64,000 nt of DNA from Adiantum capillus-veneris (taxonomy: Eukaryota > Streptophyta > Polypodiopsida > Polypodiales > Pteridaceae): assembly GCA_014529385.2 (NCBI GenBank), contig CM043971.1, positions 86,070,840 to 86,134,839 on the forward strand. Direction: 5' to 3'. The notes beneath the pieces are model-generated. The model saw only the letters and a program-made list of their open reading frames with translations, was not told the origin of the DNA and did no database searches. This document shows positions 22,608 through 34,438 of this stretch, in pieces. The stretch's first letter is position 1, and each line of letters begins with the position of its first letter. The position numbers and the translations under genes are program-made.

Positions 22608-23477
22608 CATGGAATTCTTTTACACATAAATATATGCCTAATTTTCTTTGGGAATGTACAAATGTCAAGTGTTTCGAAGTGGCACGCTCGTTTTGCCTAG
22701 AAAGTTCAATGCGGGCAATCTCGGCTAAAAATAGCAGGTTTCATGCACTGGCGTGAAAAACGTGTCGAAAGTGCTTACCAAGTGGGAAAATGAGGTTCAA
22801 CATGAAATTTGAGCCCAATGGGATTTTTCCACAATTTTAGGGATTTTTCCCAGCTTGTTTGGGTTTTCTACAAACAAAAAGTGACATTTTTGGGCTAGAA
22901 ATGGCTAGAAATGGCTTGAAAATGGTCAAAAATAGCCTTAAAAATACTCAAAATAGCTCAAAATGCCACATCAAAGATGCTGTCATTGTTTCTCAAGTTG
23001 TGTGGGAATTTTTAGATCCAAGAATGAGCTCATTTGGGTACATGAGCAAAGAGATACAACCATTCCTTTCTAGGGTGCTAGTGCAGTCCCTTGCTGCTTC
23101 CACTACATGGTTGAGGCTGTGAGGCCTCCAATTAGGGTTTCCCCTCCTCAAATAACTACCTCGGCTTCTCCAATGAAGTACTGAAGCTTCCATGAAATGG
23201 TCATGACGAAGAATCGAAGCGTAAATTTAGGGTTTTTAACAGGTCGAAAGAGCACTGCATCTGTGCAATTAGGAGCGAGGCTAAACCTAATCTTCACACA
23301 CACAAGAGTTTTGAGTTAGTATTGGTTATTTTTCAAAGTGGAGCTTTCATGGCTGGAGTTTTGTTCTTTTTTAGTGTGTTTTTGGCTTTAAATCGTCTAC
23401 GCCTTGCTTGATTTTGCAACGAATCCTCACAGTCAGAGGGCCGACGCTTTCCTAGTCGCATTGCGCACTTCTTGACA
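22608..23477 (+). repeat. A 5' LTR (left end missing)
   Basis: Matches the 3' LTR from CATGGAAT onward (3' copy from 29613) to the end TTCTTGACA. The first 174 bp of the family LTR are not present to the left; instead G1 LTR-type sequence abuts. Small indels and substitutions separate the copies. Confidence 0.85.
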
Positions 23478-23483
23478 CATTTT

Positions 23484-23498
23484 TGGTGAACCCGACGC
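23484..23498 (+). promoter_or_regulatory. A primer-binding site
   Basis: TGGTGAACCCGACGC lies six bases after the LTR end. TGG start and placement fit a tRNA primer site; the tRNA is not identified. Confidence 0.6.
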
Positions 23499-23531
23499 GA
23501 AGTAGGCTAGCGTGAGGGTTCAAAATCTTTA

Positions 23532-25320
23532 TTGAAGGTCTCAAAAGAAAGTTTTAAAGCTATGGATCAACAAGAGCAACAGGGGGTTCGGTTTGATCCA
23601 GTCACAATGCAAATGTTTCAAGCTTTTGCAGTGTTTATGCAGCAGCAGCAAGCTATAGAAAGGAGGGAGCTTTCCTCAACCAAAGTGCTTCAATCTGTGG
23701 TGAAGAAATTGGACCAATTTAAAGGTAAAGATGTAACAAAGTATCTTTGTAGGTATGTAAAGAAGATGGAGCTTCATCGAGTGCCCGAAGCAGAGATGGT
23801 GCAAAGTTTTGAACTTGCTGTGGTTCCCGAGATCAGAGAGCATGTAAGGGGAAGTAGAAATGAGCATGGGGCAACTTGGGAAGCATTCAAATTAGCCTTG
23901 AAGGAAGAGTATTTCCTGGAGGACTCCGAAAGGGTAACAAAGAGGACTTTCTTAGAGTGGGTAGTTTGGCCAAAAGAGGGGCTCTCACCTACCGAACTGC
24001 TAAGGGAATTCGAACGTCGTTATGGTCAACTTTCAAGAATTGAAAAGGCTACTCTAAACTCGGAGAAGACATATATCTTTTTGCAAGCCGCAGGTAAAGA
24101 GATTCAAGAGAAGTTAGAGCTACTACTTGAGGATAAGGATGCGGAGAGTCCTATAAAGCCTGTGATTGTGGTTCCAAAGAGTGACAAACCCATCCTAGAT
24201 GATATTGTCAAAGGAATGCAAGAGCTCAAGTTAAAAATTACAAGGCTAGAAGGAAAGGGGCAACCATCAGGTCAATCTACAGGGCAACGACCGCAAAACA
24301 GAGAAGGCTTTGTCAATAGATGCATATGGTGTGATAGTACTGACCATGGAAGGAGGGATTGTGAAAGTTTTAAAGATGCTTTGACAAAGGAGCTCGTTTT
24401 CTTTAAAGATGGAAAAATTCACTTAAGTGAAACAGTTAAGCTCTTGGGAACAAACTTTGGCAAAGGCGGGATGAAGAAACTAGTTGAGGACATGGCTACT
24501 AGCCATGCCATCTCAATGGTTAAGGCAGCTGCCTATGGGTTGAAGGTGGATCCTATTAAGAAAAAAGGATCAGTCAAGGTTGGAGAAGAGGAATCTAATG
24601 GTATTGGAGAGCTATGGCCATGCGCTATAGAGTCTGCTATGAAGGGTAAAATGACTACAGAGGTTTTACACGAAGCTGGAGATTGCATTCGGCTTAAAAC
24701 AGGTTGGAATGACCCTGTGGACTCTTTGTCAGTGCATGCATATATTGCCAAATGTCAAGCAAATGAGGCCATTGTTGAAGAGAAACGTAGGCGCGAGAAT
24801 GGGGATGAAGGGCCTTCAAAGCGGGCAACGAGGAGTGGAGGTAGAAATGACACAGTACCTCCTAGATCACCTTCCCCGCAACAGATGCCTATCCCCGAAG
24901 TGCCTATGCAAGAAAGACAAGAAGAAGGATGCAACAAAATCGAAAGCAAAGGGTGTGGCCTACAAAGTCCAATCCGCTATAGAGGCAACAACGGATCTCA
25001 AAAAGGTTTTGGAAGAGAGGATTCTAAACAGTAAGGTGGAATTTACCTTGGCTGAGGTCCTTGGTATAGCAAAGCAGGAATTCCACGAAGAAATAATTGA
25101 TATCATAAAGAGGAAGCGGCAGTCTCTTACTGAATCTATCCATGTACAGGGTGAAGAAGAGACTTTAAATGCACAAGGTGTACATGTCTATGGCAAACAA
25201 GGTGATGAAACTATTGTTGGATGCTACAAGTCTAGGGGAGGAGTAAAACACGTTCACTTCTTGGATGATGAAGATGAAGTGGAGACCACTCACAAGAGCT
25301 ACTACTTGAATAGTCACTAG
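23532..25320 (+). pseudogene. gag: A gag with zinc knuckle, one frameshift
   Basis: The frame opens at ATG 23532, with a second ATG at 23562 (MDQQEQQG) that may be the true start. Capsid-like helices come first, then a C-x2-C-x4-H-x4-C knuckle (CIWCDSTDHGRRDC, near 24320-24365), then a basic/Pro-rich part. One lost base near 24910 shifts the frame. The other frame continues through a conserved segment (FTLAEVLGIAKQEFHEEII) to a stop at 25318-25320. It would build particles and bind RNA. The rest of the polyprotein follows after that stop. Confidence 0.82.
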
Positions 25321-25827
25321 GCAAGAGCAACTACTGAGACGTTGGTAAAAGTGGGAGACTTAGAAGAGCCATACATTGCATTGATAGATCATGGGTCGGA
25401 AATTAACCTCATGTCAAAGAGTCTTTATCAAAAAGGAAAATGGCCAATTGATATAAATCATGGATGGATGATTCGTGCAGCAAACAACTCATCAAGGGAG
25501 CTGTACGGAGCTTGTCCAAATGTAAAGGTGACTATTGGGGATGTGAAAGATGACCAAAATTTCTTTGTACAGGAGATGTCTACATATCCTCTTATCCTTG
25601 GGCAGCCATACATCACTGCTACTCGCATAGAAACCAAGGTGATGGATGATGGGTTAGCTTATGCAAGAATAAGGAGCAGGGGTGGGAAGCGTGCAGTACA
25701 GTTCCTTACTGTTTGTGTGGACCATGAAAGGAACCGTGAAAGTCTTAGAGAGCAAACCTTGCCAAAAACGAACAAAGAATTCAAGGACTACAGGGATATG
25801 AGGGGTTTTGGCCATGTACCATTGTAG
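25321..25827 (+). pseudogene. A protease (D-H-G active-site motif)
   Basis: Retropepsin-like domain: YIALIDHGSEINLMSK holds the active-site triplet as D-H-G rather than the usual D-S/T-G. The flap-side and closing segment YPLILGQPYITATRI (L-G pair) is present. The open part starts at ATG 25342, but the frame runs through from 25321 after the gag stop, so the ATG is probably internal. It ends at a TAG (25825-25827). I believe D-H-G also occurs in related elements of this type, so it may be native. Confidence 0.75.
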
Positions 25828-25839
25828 AGCGGGATTGCA

Positions 25840-26700
25840 GTGGTACAAGAAGAGAAAGGTTCTGGCATGATGTATATGCAAAAGACATTTTCTACAGGTT
25901 TTGTAGGATTATCAGACTATGGATCTATTGCTTTTACAGAGTGTGAGGACTTAAAGCGGGGTGAACGACAACATGTAAATAGTGTACAAAGACGTTTGAA
26001 GATGAATGGTTTGCTAGAAGATGAAGAATGCATTGCAGGTGTGTTTGATGAGTGTTCTTTTGTGGATACTATGCAAGATTTGGAGTCTTTAATGGATTGT
26101 AATTTGTGTATGGGAAGTGAGGTTGTGAAAGTATGCTCAATAGAAATGTACAAGGCCATTGAGGATTTCAAAAATGCTCAAAGTGTTGATGTACGAGCGG
26201 AGACTAAGTATAAGTCCGTGGCAAAGAAAGTGAAACCAGTGGCATTACCTCTACCAAAAGACTGCACAAATAAGATGGAACAAGCTGCTTTGCAACCTAG
26301 CCTTCGTGACCCAAGCAAGATTGGACACAAGTTCACAAAGGATTCTTTGAAAGAGTTAAAGGTTGGTTGCGAGGACAATTTGACAAAAGCTGAAAAGATA
26401 TGCTTTGAAGACATGCTTGACAAACATGGAAAAGCTTTTGCATTTGAGCGTTATGAGATTCGGTGTGTTGATCCATCCATTGTTGCTCCTATAGTGATCT
26501 TCACTATCCCTCATGTACCTTGGAACTTGAGACCTGTTCCTGTTCCAAAGGCTCATTTGCCAAAACTCATTGAGTTGCTTAATGAAAAGATCAAGATGGG
26601 TATCTTGGAGCCTTCTTGTGCTCCGTATTCAAACATGTGGTTCACAGTTTCAAAGAAAAATGGTTCTTTACGCTTTTTATTTAGGATATGCAACCTGTAA
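25840..26700 (+). pseudogene. A pre-RT region and RT fingers
   Basis: Charged linker, then IRCVDPSIVAPIVIFTIPHVPWNLRPVPVPKA split over its length, and LLNEKIKMGILEPS with MWFTVSKKNGSLRF, the standard gypsy RT entry. The frame breaks at 26670-26700: two extra T bases and a TAG where the family has a codon before DMQPVNK. RT continues in the next frame at 26688. Confidence 0.8.
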
Positions 26701-28802
26701 ATAAGGTGACAATCAGAAATGTGGGTATAGGGCCAATTGTCGATGAGTTTGCAGAGGCATTTGTAGGAAGGGCAATATATTCTATGGGAGATTTGTACTT
26801 AGGGTATGATCAGTTCCAACTAGCAATGGAAAGCAGGGACTTGACTACCATGAGGACACCCTTGGGTTTAGTAAGGATGTGCACCTTACCTCAGGGGGCA
26901 ACGAATTCAGTTGCACACATGATGAATGGTACGAACAAAGTCCTACGTGACTTCATAGTGCAAACTACAATGCCTTTCCTTGATGATGTGCCAATCAAAG
27001 GATGTGATGTAAGCGATATAGATATGGCTCTGGACTCGAGGGGGTGCCACAAGTATATGGCAAACCATATCCATGATTGTGATGAGATCTTGTCAAGATT
27101 AGAAGAGGTGAACCTTACCTTGTCTGGCCAAAAGTCAGTGTTTGGTGTGAATGAAGTTCTTATTGTGGGACATATGTGCAGGCCATATGGTAGAAGGCCT
27201 TGTCCTGCAAAGATTGATGTAATCCAGAGAATGAAAGAGAAATGTATAAATGTCACTGAGGTTCGAAGGTTCTTGGGTGCATGCGTGTTTCATGTTATCT
27301 GGATTCCGCATTATGCACATATAGCAGAGCCTTTGTATCAGCTTTTGAGAAAGAACAAAAAGTTTCAATGGGAAGAAATGCATACCCATTCCTTGAGGAA
27401 ATTAAAGAAGTTGCTGCTTATGTCTCCAACTTTGAGAAAAGCAAACTATGAATGTGGAAGATATGTAATTGTGACAGTGGATACTAGCCCCACAGGAATT
27501 GGATGGGCGATTGGGCAAGATGATAATGATGGCAAGCTATATGTGGTGAGGTTTGGAGAAAAAGTCCTAAGTGCTCATCAACGCAACTATCCACATGTAA
27601 AAAGAGAGTTATGGGGGGTAGTCCCAGCTTTGAAATGTGACAAAGAGTACTTGATAGGAGCAAATGTAATACTGGAGACTGATTGTCTATCCCTTCTTGG
27701 AATGATCACAAGTTGCTCAACTCCTGACATTGCTATGTTGAGATGGATTGCCTACATAAATTCCTTGAACCCAGAATTTAAGCATATTGCAGGGAAAGAT
27801 AATCCAGTTGCAGATATGCTTTCAAGAGCAAGGTATGAAAAAGAAGAAGACATGGTTGTCGAGGGCGATGATGTAGGCACACAGTTCTATAGTATCTCTC
27901 ATGCCAAGGGCGATCATGTTTGTCTGTTAAATGCACTTGAGTCATTTACAGAGGACCCATATCAAGGTGACTGGTTGCTCATTGGACGCTATCTGAGCAC
28001 TTTGACAAGGCAAGAAGGGGTGACTGATCAAGAGTTCAAAAGAATACGGAGAAAGGCCTATGGATACTGTTTGAAAGATGGATACTTATGGAAGCGTCCA
28101 AAACAAAGAAATGGAATGCCAATGAGATTCGTGAATGATAAAGACGCTCAAAATGAGCTTATGAAAAAGTTTCATGAAAGTCTTTATGCTAGAGATAGAG
28201 GTGTATGGGCCACCTTTACTAAAATGAAAGAGAGGTATTGGTGGAAAGGTATGTATAAAGATGTATCTCACTTTGTGGAGTCCTGTGAAACCTATCAAAT
28301 GTATTCAAATATACGTCATCGTGATGGGTTGCACCCTACTTACCCATTGGCCATGCATTACAAGTGGGTAGTAGATCTGGTTACGATGCCATTGGGCTTA
28401 TGGCAAATGAGATACATAGTGCTTGCACGAGAAGACTTAACCAATCAAGTTGAAGGTCGTGCTCTAAGAACAAAAAGCACAGAAGGGGTATGTAAGTTCC
28501 TCTTGGATGATGTAATTAGCCATTATGGTTGTGTTGGGAAAATAACAACGGACAGGGGTGAGTTGGATGCTGACAAAGCAAGGGAGTTTTTCTCTAGGTT
28601 GGGCATTAAACTTGCTCTCACTACTGCATATAATCCTGAGGGAAATGGTAAATCGGAGCGTGGGCATCCTCCTATCATTAAAGCTTTAGCTAAGGCCTGC
28701 AAAGGTAAAATGGGAGAGTGGCCTAGGTTGTTGCCTTATGCTTTATGGGCTAATCGTACAACTCATAGCTCGGTTTTACTGGTTATATGCCTTTTGAGTT
28801 GA
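26688..28802 (+). pseudogene. A reverse transcriptase, RNase H and integrase
   Basis: A 704-codon block. The RT palm has FLDDVP (the Y-x-D-D site as F-L-D-D, near 26976), then GHMCRPYG and RRFLGACVFH. RNase H has VDTSPTGIGWAIG, ETDCLSLLG and the D in NPVADMLSRA. Integrase has the zinc module (HESLYARDRGVW, C-x2-Y in place of C-x2-C), Asp in WVVDLVTMP, Asp in TTDRGELD and Glu in NGKSERGH. A two-base insertion near 28775 shifts the frame, and integrase continues at 28787. Apart from the shifts this is the best preserved gypsy pol here. Confidence 0.88.
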
Positions 28803-29380
28803 TGTATGGTCAGAAACCTATAATGCCAATTGAGGATGTAATTCCCACATGGAATGTATTACCTTGGGAAGATGGAATGAGTAGGGAAGAACTTCTTGCT
28901 TTGCGCATAAAACAGTTAGAAAGAAGGTCCCAAGATATTGAGATTGCAATAGCACGATTAAAAGATGCAAGGTTAAAGAATAAGGATAGATTCGACAAGA
29001 GGCATAGGCTCAGACCTAAAGCTATTGAGGAAGGTGATTGGGTGTTGGTGTATGACAGTAGTCTTGAAAACCAACATTTAACAATAAGAAAGATTTCAAA
29101 GAGATGGTTTGGTCCTTATGTGGTTCAGCATGTACATGGGAATGCAACTTATACCTTGCATGAATTAGATGGGACAAAAATGAAGATTCCCATTGCACGG
29201 AAAAGAATCAAGTTATTCAAAAGAAGAGGTGATACAGATCCCTTTGATTCACAGGAAGGTCAAAATGAAGGCTCTGATGAAAATGGTATGAATGTGGATG
29301 AAGAACAAGAGGATGATGCGTTAGATTTTGTTGCAAGCGATGATGAAATCGACATGTATGTTGACTTAAATGAAGATTGA
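28787..29380 (+). pseudogene. A integrase C-terminal domain
   Basis: Continues integrase: PFELMYGQKPIMP, a basic helical stretch, then the GDWVLVYDSSLENQH and RWFGPYVVQ blocks of the gypsy integrase C-terminus (GPY/F-like). It ends in an acidic tail and TGA at 29378-29380. No chromodomain follows. PPT and LTR start about 50 bp later. Confidence 0.85.
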
Positions 29381-29422
29381 ACCTGCAAAAGATATCTGTG
29401 GCACATGCCGGAGGATGTGCAG

Positions 29423-29438
29423 GTTTAGAGGGGGTGGA
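29423..29438 (+). promoter_or_regulatory. A polypurine tract
   Basis: GTTTAGAGGGGGTGGA lies directly before the 3' LTR start TGTCGTGTGATGG. It is the expected plus-strand primer site and sets the LTR start at 29439. Confidence 0.8.
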
Positions 29439-29850
29439 TGTCGTGTGATGGCACTTTCATAATGTGAAATCAAAGTATCTACCTCACTCTTAATGTTTAT
29501 GATGTGTGGGACCAAATGCTACAATGTACATAGTGTGATATGTGCGAAAATGAATGTCACGGTTGCAGCCGTGTACATACCTTGCCGGGCGGGCGAGGCC
29601 CTACACTGGCGTCATGGAATGATTTTACACATAAATATATGCCTAATTTGCTTTGGGAATGCACAAATGTCAAGTGTTTCGAAGTGGCACGCTCGTTTTG
29701 CCTAGAAAGTTCGGCCAAAAATAGCAGGTTTCATGCGCTGGCGTGAAAGACGTGTCCAAAGTGCTTACCAAGTGGGAAATGAGGTTCAACATGAAATTTG
29801 AGCCCAATGGGATTTTTCCACAATTTTAGGGATTTTTCCCAGCTCGTTTG
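29439..29850 (+). repeat. A 3' LTR, first segment
   Basis: Begins TGTCGTGTGATGG. It contains a CACGGTTGCAGCCGTG inverted repeat near 29558. From 29613 on it matches the 5' LTR (22608 onward). Interrupted by copia B; 29846-29850 (GTTTG) is the left TSD of B. Confidence 0.88.
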
Positions 29851-30042
29851 TGTTGGGGTATAAAGCCCAATGTGGTCGCCCAGGTAAGTGGGTGGGCCGC
29901 CAGGTATGTACACATATTCTTTTGTAAAAACCTAATAAGAACTCACTATGCTCTACACATTACAGTAGAGCGAGTTCACCATATCGTCGTGCTCTTCTTC
30001 TCGCACTCTCTCTCGCGTCGCACTTCCGCTCGTACTCCTTCA
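29851..30042 (+). repeat. B 5' LTR
   Basis: Begins TGTTGGGGTATAAAGCCC, with a TATA-like element near the start, and ends TCCTTCA. Two differences from 35203-35394 (GTGGG/GCGGG, TCGCGT/TCGTGT), both C/T changes. Confidence 0.96.
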
Positions 30043-30044
30043 AT

Positions 30045-30056
30045 TGGTATCAGAGC
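30045..30056 (+). promoter_or_regulatory. B primer-binding site (initiator-Met tRNA)
   Basis: TGGTATCAGAGC, three bases after the LTR end; the standard plant copia primer site. Confidence 0.94.
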
Positions 30057-31140
30057 TCAGATCGAGGCTCGGGGCAGCACTGCAGGAGGCTAGAGTCACC
30101 AACTCAGATTGGAGTGAAATTCGACAAGCGAAGACACGGCCCCAAATCTTGTGGGAAAGCCCGAAGGACTTGATGTTCTCAGAATTTCATTCTGAGGTCA
30201 TCTCGGCCACCGTTCGGCTTCGACAAAGGTCTATGCAGGCCATTTTCGACTACGTGGTCTCAACGGGTGCAGATCCGACTCTGCAAATTTGGGGTTTTCG
30301 GCCTACGACTGCAGGTGTTGAGGATATCGACACTCCCAGAGTGTTGATTTGTGGTTGTCTACACATCGAAGGACAGCTCACAGTTCTTGGAGGCGTGTCA
30401 CATACGACACGGGCGCATCTACACACAGACTGTAGGCGACATCCACTAGTTCATCAGGTAGCTTGTGTTTGCTGCTTGATATTCCAGATTTCATCCTGAC
30501 ATTGCAGGTACTTCCACATGGGATGTATTGTCAGAGATGATGTATGTCTATTGAGGGTTTGCTGGCTGTGAGTCACGCAGAAAACAACCGCCGCAGCGGT
30601 TACAGCATACAGTGGGAAATTTGTGGATGTATGACTTTGTGGGAAGTCTATGTACTGTCAAATTTACTGCAACCTTTGTTGAGGGTTGAGTGAGGTTTTA
30701 TTGAGCTGGGGGATTCTCAAATGTTGAGATCCTTTCGGTGATACAGGTCTTGGAGCGATCCCTCGAGCACCCTTAGATAGGCAGCTAGGATGTATTGACT
30801 GTGAGTTAGACATTTGGGATTGCATCTTTGCTTTACTGCTGTTGAGGCATTGTCGCAGTCTATGCTTACAGGACAATGACAGGACAGTCAGAGACAGTAC
30901 AGGTGCAGGACAGGTTTACCCACAGCTTACAGTGTTAGAGAGACAGTGCTTTTTTGAGCTGTTTTTTGGTCTGTTTTTAGTACACCAGAGCCATTTTACA
31001 AAGGAGACTCTGCCAAAATTTTTGCAGAATCTGAAGCTTTCTTGGTTCATTTGACAGGTTGATATTGGTTCAGAGGTCAGTTTACAGGGGAAACTCTGCC
31101 GAATTTTTCCCGGGAAAGTAAACTACTGTGAAGCGTAGCT
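30057..31140 (+). other. B leader
   Basis: Long (1.1 kb) untranslated leader between PBS and gag. A 151-codon open stretch ending at 30499 starts inside the PBS region and has no recognised domain; it is probably chance. The stretch repeats a TTTTGCAGAATCTG/AATTTTTCCCGGG style purine-pyrimidine text near 31010-31110. No other motif. Confidence 0.5.
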
Positions 31141-33432
31141 ATGGCTGGATCACAGGACACTGCTCTTTACAATATCAAGAAGCTGGATGGAACCAATTTC
31201 CCATTGTGGAAGAAGCAGATTTGGCACGTGTTGGTACAAAAGAAGCAGATAAAACCTATAAAGCTCAAGGGGATAAAACCAGAAGATATGGACGAAGATG
31301 AATGGAGCGAAATAGATGAATTGGCACTTTCTACCATTATGCTGACTTTGGCAAAAAGCATTTACTTCAATGTAGCAGACGAGATGTCGGCTTATCAAGC
31401 ATGGTTAAAGCTGAGTGATCTTTATGAGAAGCAGAGTGCAGCTTCACAGGTATACTGGCTTAAGAAGCTTCTTGACTTGAAGATGAAAGAAGGGACACCT
31501 ATGTCCAATCATCTGAATGAATTCAACACAATCTATAGTCAGTTGTCAGCTCAAGGTGTCAAGTTTGATGAACCTGTTAGAGCTATGTTCCTGTTGATCA
31601 CATTGCCGGAAAGTTGGGACATTTTTCGCACAGCTTTGAGTAATTTTGCACCTCCAGATGGTTTGAACATAGCAAGTGTAGAAGGAAGTCTGCTTACTGA
31701 AGAAACCAATAGAAAGACAATGGACAAAGGCAAAGGAACAGCCTTAGTTGTCAGGGGAAGGACCAAAGAAAAGTACAAAGGTGGAAAGAGGAATCAGTCT
31801 CGTAGCAAGTCCCGCAGTGCCAAAGGAAAGAGTGACATAGAATGCTACCATTGCGGCAAGAAGGGTCACATGAAAAGAGACTGCAGAGAATGGAAAGCAG
31901 AAAAAGGCAAAGAGAAAGCTGAAGACCATGGTGAGAAGAACAAGTCCTCAGTGAAGATTCAAGAAATAAATGTGACAAACATTGTTGCAGAGGATGACAG
32001 TCTAGTGTCAGGAGACATCTACTTCTTGAAGAATACAATGGACTCTGCTCTTCTTACAGCATCTGATGGAAATGCACTGAGTGACTGGATTATAGACTCA
32101 GGGGCATCACTTCATGTGTCTCCAAACAAGGAGTGGTTTACCTCTTATGTGACCACTAAAGATCATGTTCGACTAGGCAATGGGAAGACATGTGAGATCT
32201 TAGGTGTTGGAGATGTTCAATTGAAGTTTCAGAATGGATCTTCTTTCACGCTGAAGAATGTGAGACATGTTTCCGCAATTACAAAGAGCTTGATCAACAC
32301 AGGTTTACTTGATGATGCTGGCTACGTCACCACTTTTGGACAGAACATGTGGAAGATATCCAAGGGTTCTATGACAGTAGCACATGGAGTAAAGTCTGGA
32401 GGACTTTACATGATTTATGTATCAACTGTCTCTAAAACTGTAATCAATGTAAGCGAGCAGCCAAACGTTTCTTTGTGGCATAGCCGGTTAGGACATATGT
32501 CCAAGAAGGGAATGGAAATCTTGTCTCGTTCTGGTTATTTGCCTGGCTTTTCATTTAATGATTTTGAATTCTGTGAACATTGTCTGTATGGTAAGCAAAC
32601 ACAGCAGCCACATAAGCATAGAAGCAGTAGAAGAGATACACAGTTGGCACTTGTTCATAGTGATTTGTGTGGACCTATGCCTAAACTATCTCTAGGGGGA
32701 GCTTCTTACTTTATGACATTTATAGATGATTACTCGAGGAAAGTATGGGTTTACTTTCTCAAGCACAAGGATGAAGCGTTTAGTGTTTTCAAAACGTTTG
32801 TGACACTTGTGGAGAATCAGAGTGGCAAGAAGCTTAAATGCTTACGCACTGACAATGGTGGAGAGTATGTTTCAAAGGACTTTTGTGAGTCAAAAGGTAT
32901 AAAACGTGAACTTACTGCTCCTTACAATCCTCCTCAAAATGGTGTTGCTGAGAGGATGAATAGGACCATACAAGTGAAGGTCAGAAGTATGTTGTCTAAT
33001 GCACAGCTGCCAAATGGGTTTTGGGTTGAAGCTGTATCAACAGTTGTTCATCTTGTAAATAGATCTCCTAGCAAGGTTTTGCAGAAGGATTCAGTGCCAG
33101 AGATGGTATGGTCAGGCAAAATTCCCTCATACAAGCATCTCAGAGTCTTTTGCTGTGAGGCATATACTCACGTTCCAAAGGAATTTAGGAACAAACTTGA
33201 GCCAAACAGTAGAAAGTGCATCTTTCTAGGCTATGGTAATTCTGGTGAGATGGGGTACAGACTTTGGGATCCCGAATCCAAAAAGGTTGTCCGCAGCAAT
33301 GATGTTCACTTTAATGAATCCAAATATCATTCTAAACCAGAGAGGGTTGAGGAGATTAGAAGAGTTGTCTTCCAAGAAGATGGACCTGCACGTGCAAGAC
33401 AAAATGTCAGGGCTCAAGAGGAGCAAGGATAG
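31141..33432 (+). pseudogene. B gag-protease-integrase polyprotein
   Basis: ATG 31141 opens 763 codons. Gag (UBN2 type) covers residues 1-230, with the knuckle CYHCGKKGHMKRDC at about 235. Protease IIDSGASLHVS is at about 317-327. The GAG-pre-integrase zinc motif is at about 440-490 (HSRLGHMS, then CEHC). Integrase has Asp in HSDLCGP (about 508), Asp in RTDNGGEY (about 571) and Glu in NGVAERMNR (about 607), all kept. It ends at TAG 33430-33432, where the polyprotein should run on; a frameshift follows near 33490. The start fits the family gag opening. Confidence 0.93.
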
Positions 33433-34438
33433 GATAGAGTGGAACCACAGGTTGTGGCTGAGCTTGAGCCACCTATTGTGCGTAGATCATGTTCGTGTCA
33501 CGCGACCTCCTGATAGGTTTGTTCCATCTATGAACTATGTCATGTTGACTGATTGCAATGAGCCTTCATGTTACAAGGTAGCAGTGCAAATGAAGGACTC
33601 CGGGAATTGGCAATTGGCCATGCAGTCAAAGATGACAGCTCTGCATAAAAACAAGACATGGAAGCTAGTTAAATTACCACAGGGCAAAAAGGCTCTACCT
33701 TGTAAATGGGTTTACAGGTATAAGATCACCGCTCATGACAGTCAGCCAAAGTACAAAGCAAGGCTTGTTGCCAAGGGCTTTAAGCAAGAACAAGGCATTG
33801 ACTTTGATGAAGTCTTCTCTCTGGTGGTCAAGATGACTACATTGAGATGCTTTCTTGCATTGGTTGCCATATTAGATTTGGTGTTTCACAAAATGGATGT
33901 CAAGGCAGTGTTCTTGCATGGTGATTTAGATGTGGAAATTTACATGCAGCAGCCAGAAGGGTTTGTTGAGAAAGGCAAGGAAGATTGGGTATGCCAGTTG
34001 TTAAAGAGTCTTTATGGCTTAAAACAATCACCGAGGGCATGGTACCATAAATTCCACAAGTTTATGCTTTCTCAAGGCTACAAACGTAGTGAGTTCGATC
34101 ACTGTCTATATACAAAGAAGGCTAAGGATGGTAGTTGGCTGATCCTTATTTTGTATGTGGATGACATGTTGATTGCTGGCAAGCACTTGGAAGAAATTTC
34201 AGCTTTGAATTCAAAGATGGAAAAATCGTTTGACATGAAAGACATGGGTGAGGCAAGTCATATACTTGGTATGCGCATTGAGAGAGACAGATCAAAGAAG
34301 TTGATTTGGTTATCTCAAACAGAGTATATTGACAAGGTTTTGCAACGTTTCAATATGGAGAAGGGAAAGGCACTGAGTGTTCCATTGCCACCATATGTGA
34401 AAATTAGCAAACAAGATTGTCCTGTGTATGAGAAATAA
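33433..34438 (+). pseudogene. B reverse transcriptase
   Basis: After the frame change near 33490 (RVTRPPDRFVPSMNYV), the copia RT reads through WQLAMQSKMTAL, KALPCKWVYRYK, KARLVAKGF, the Asp-bearing KMDVKAVFLHGDL, LYGLKQSPRAWY and YVDDMLIAG (about 34154). All catalytic Asp are present. TAA at 34436-34438 interrupts before the RNase H connection. Confidence 0.92.

Noticed and set aside
30044-30499. 151-codon frame in the leader of copia B
   Set aside because: It begins inside the primer-binding site, has no recognisable domain, and lies in untranslated leader sequence; kept only as a note in the leader entry.
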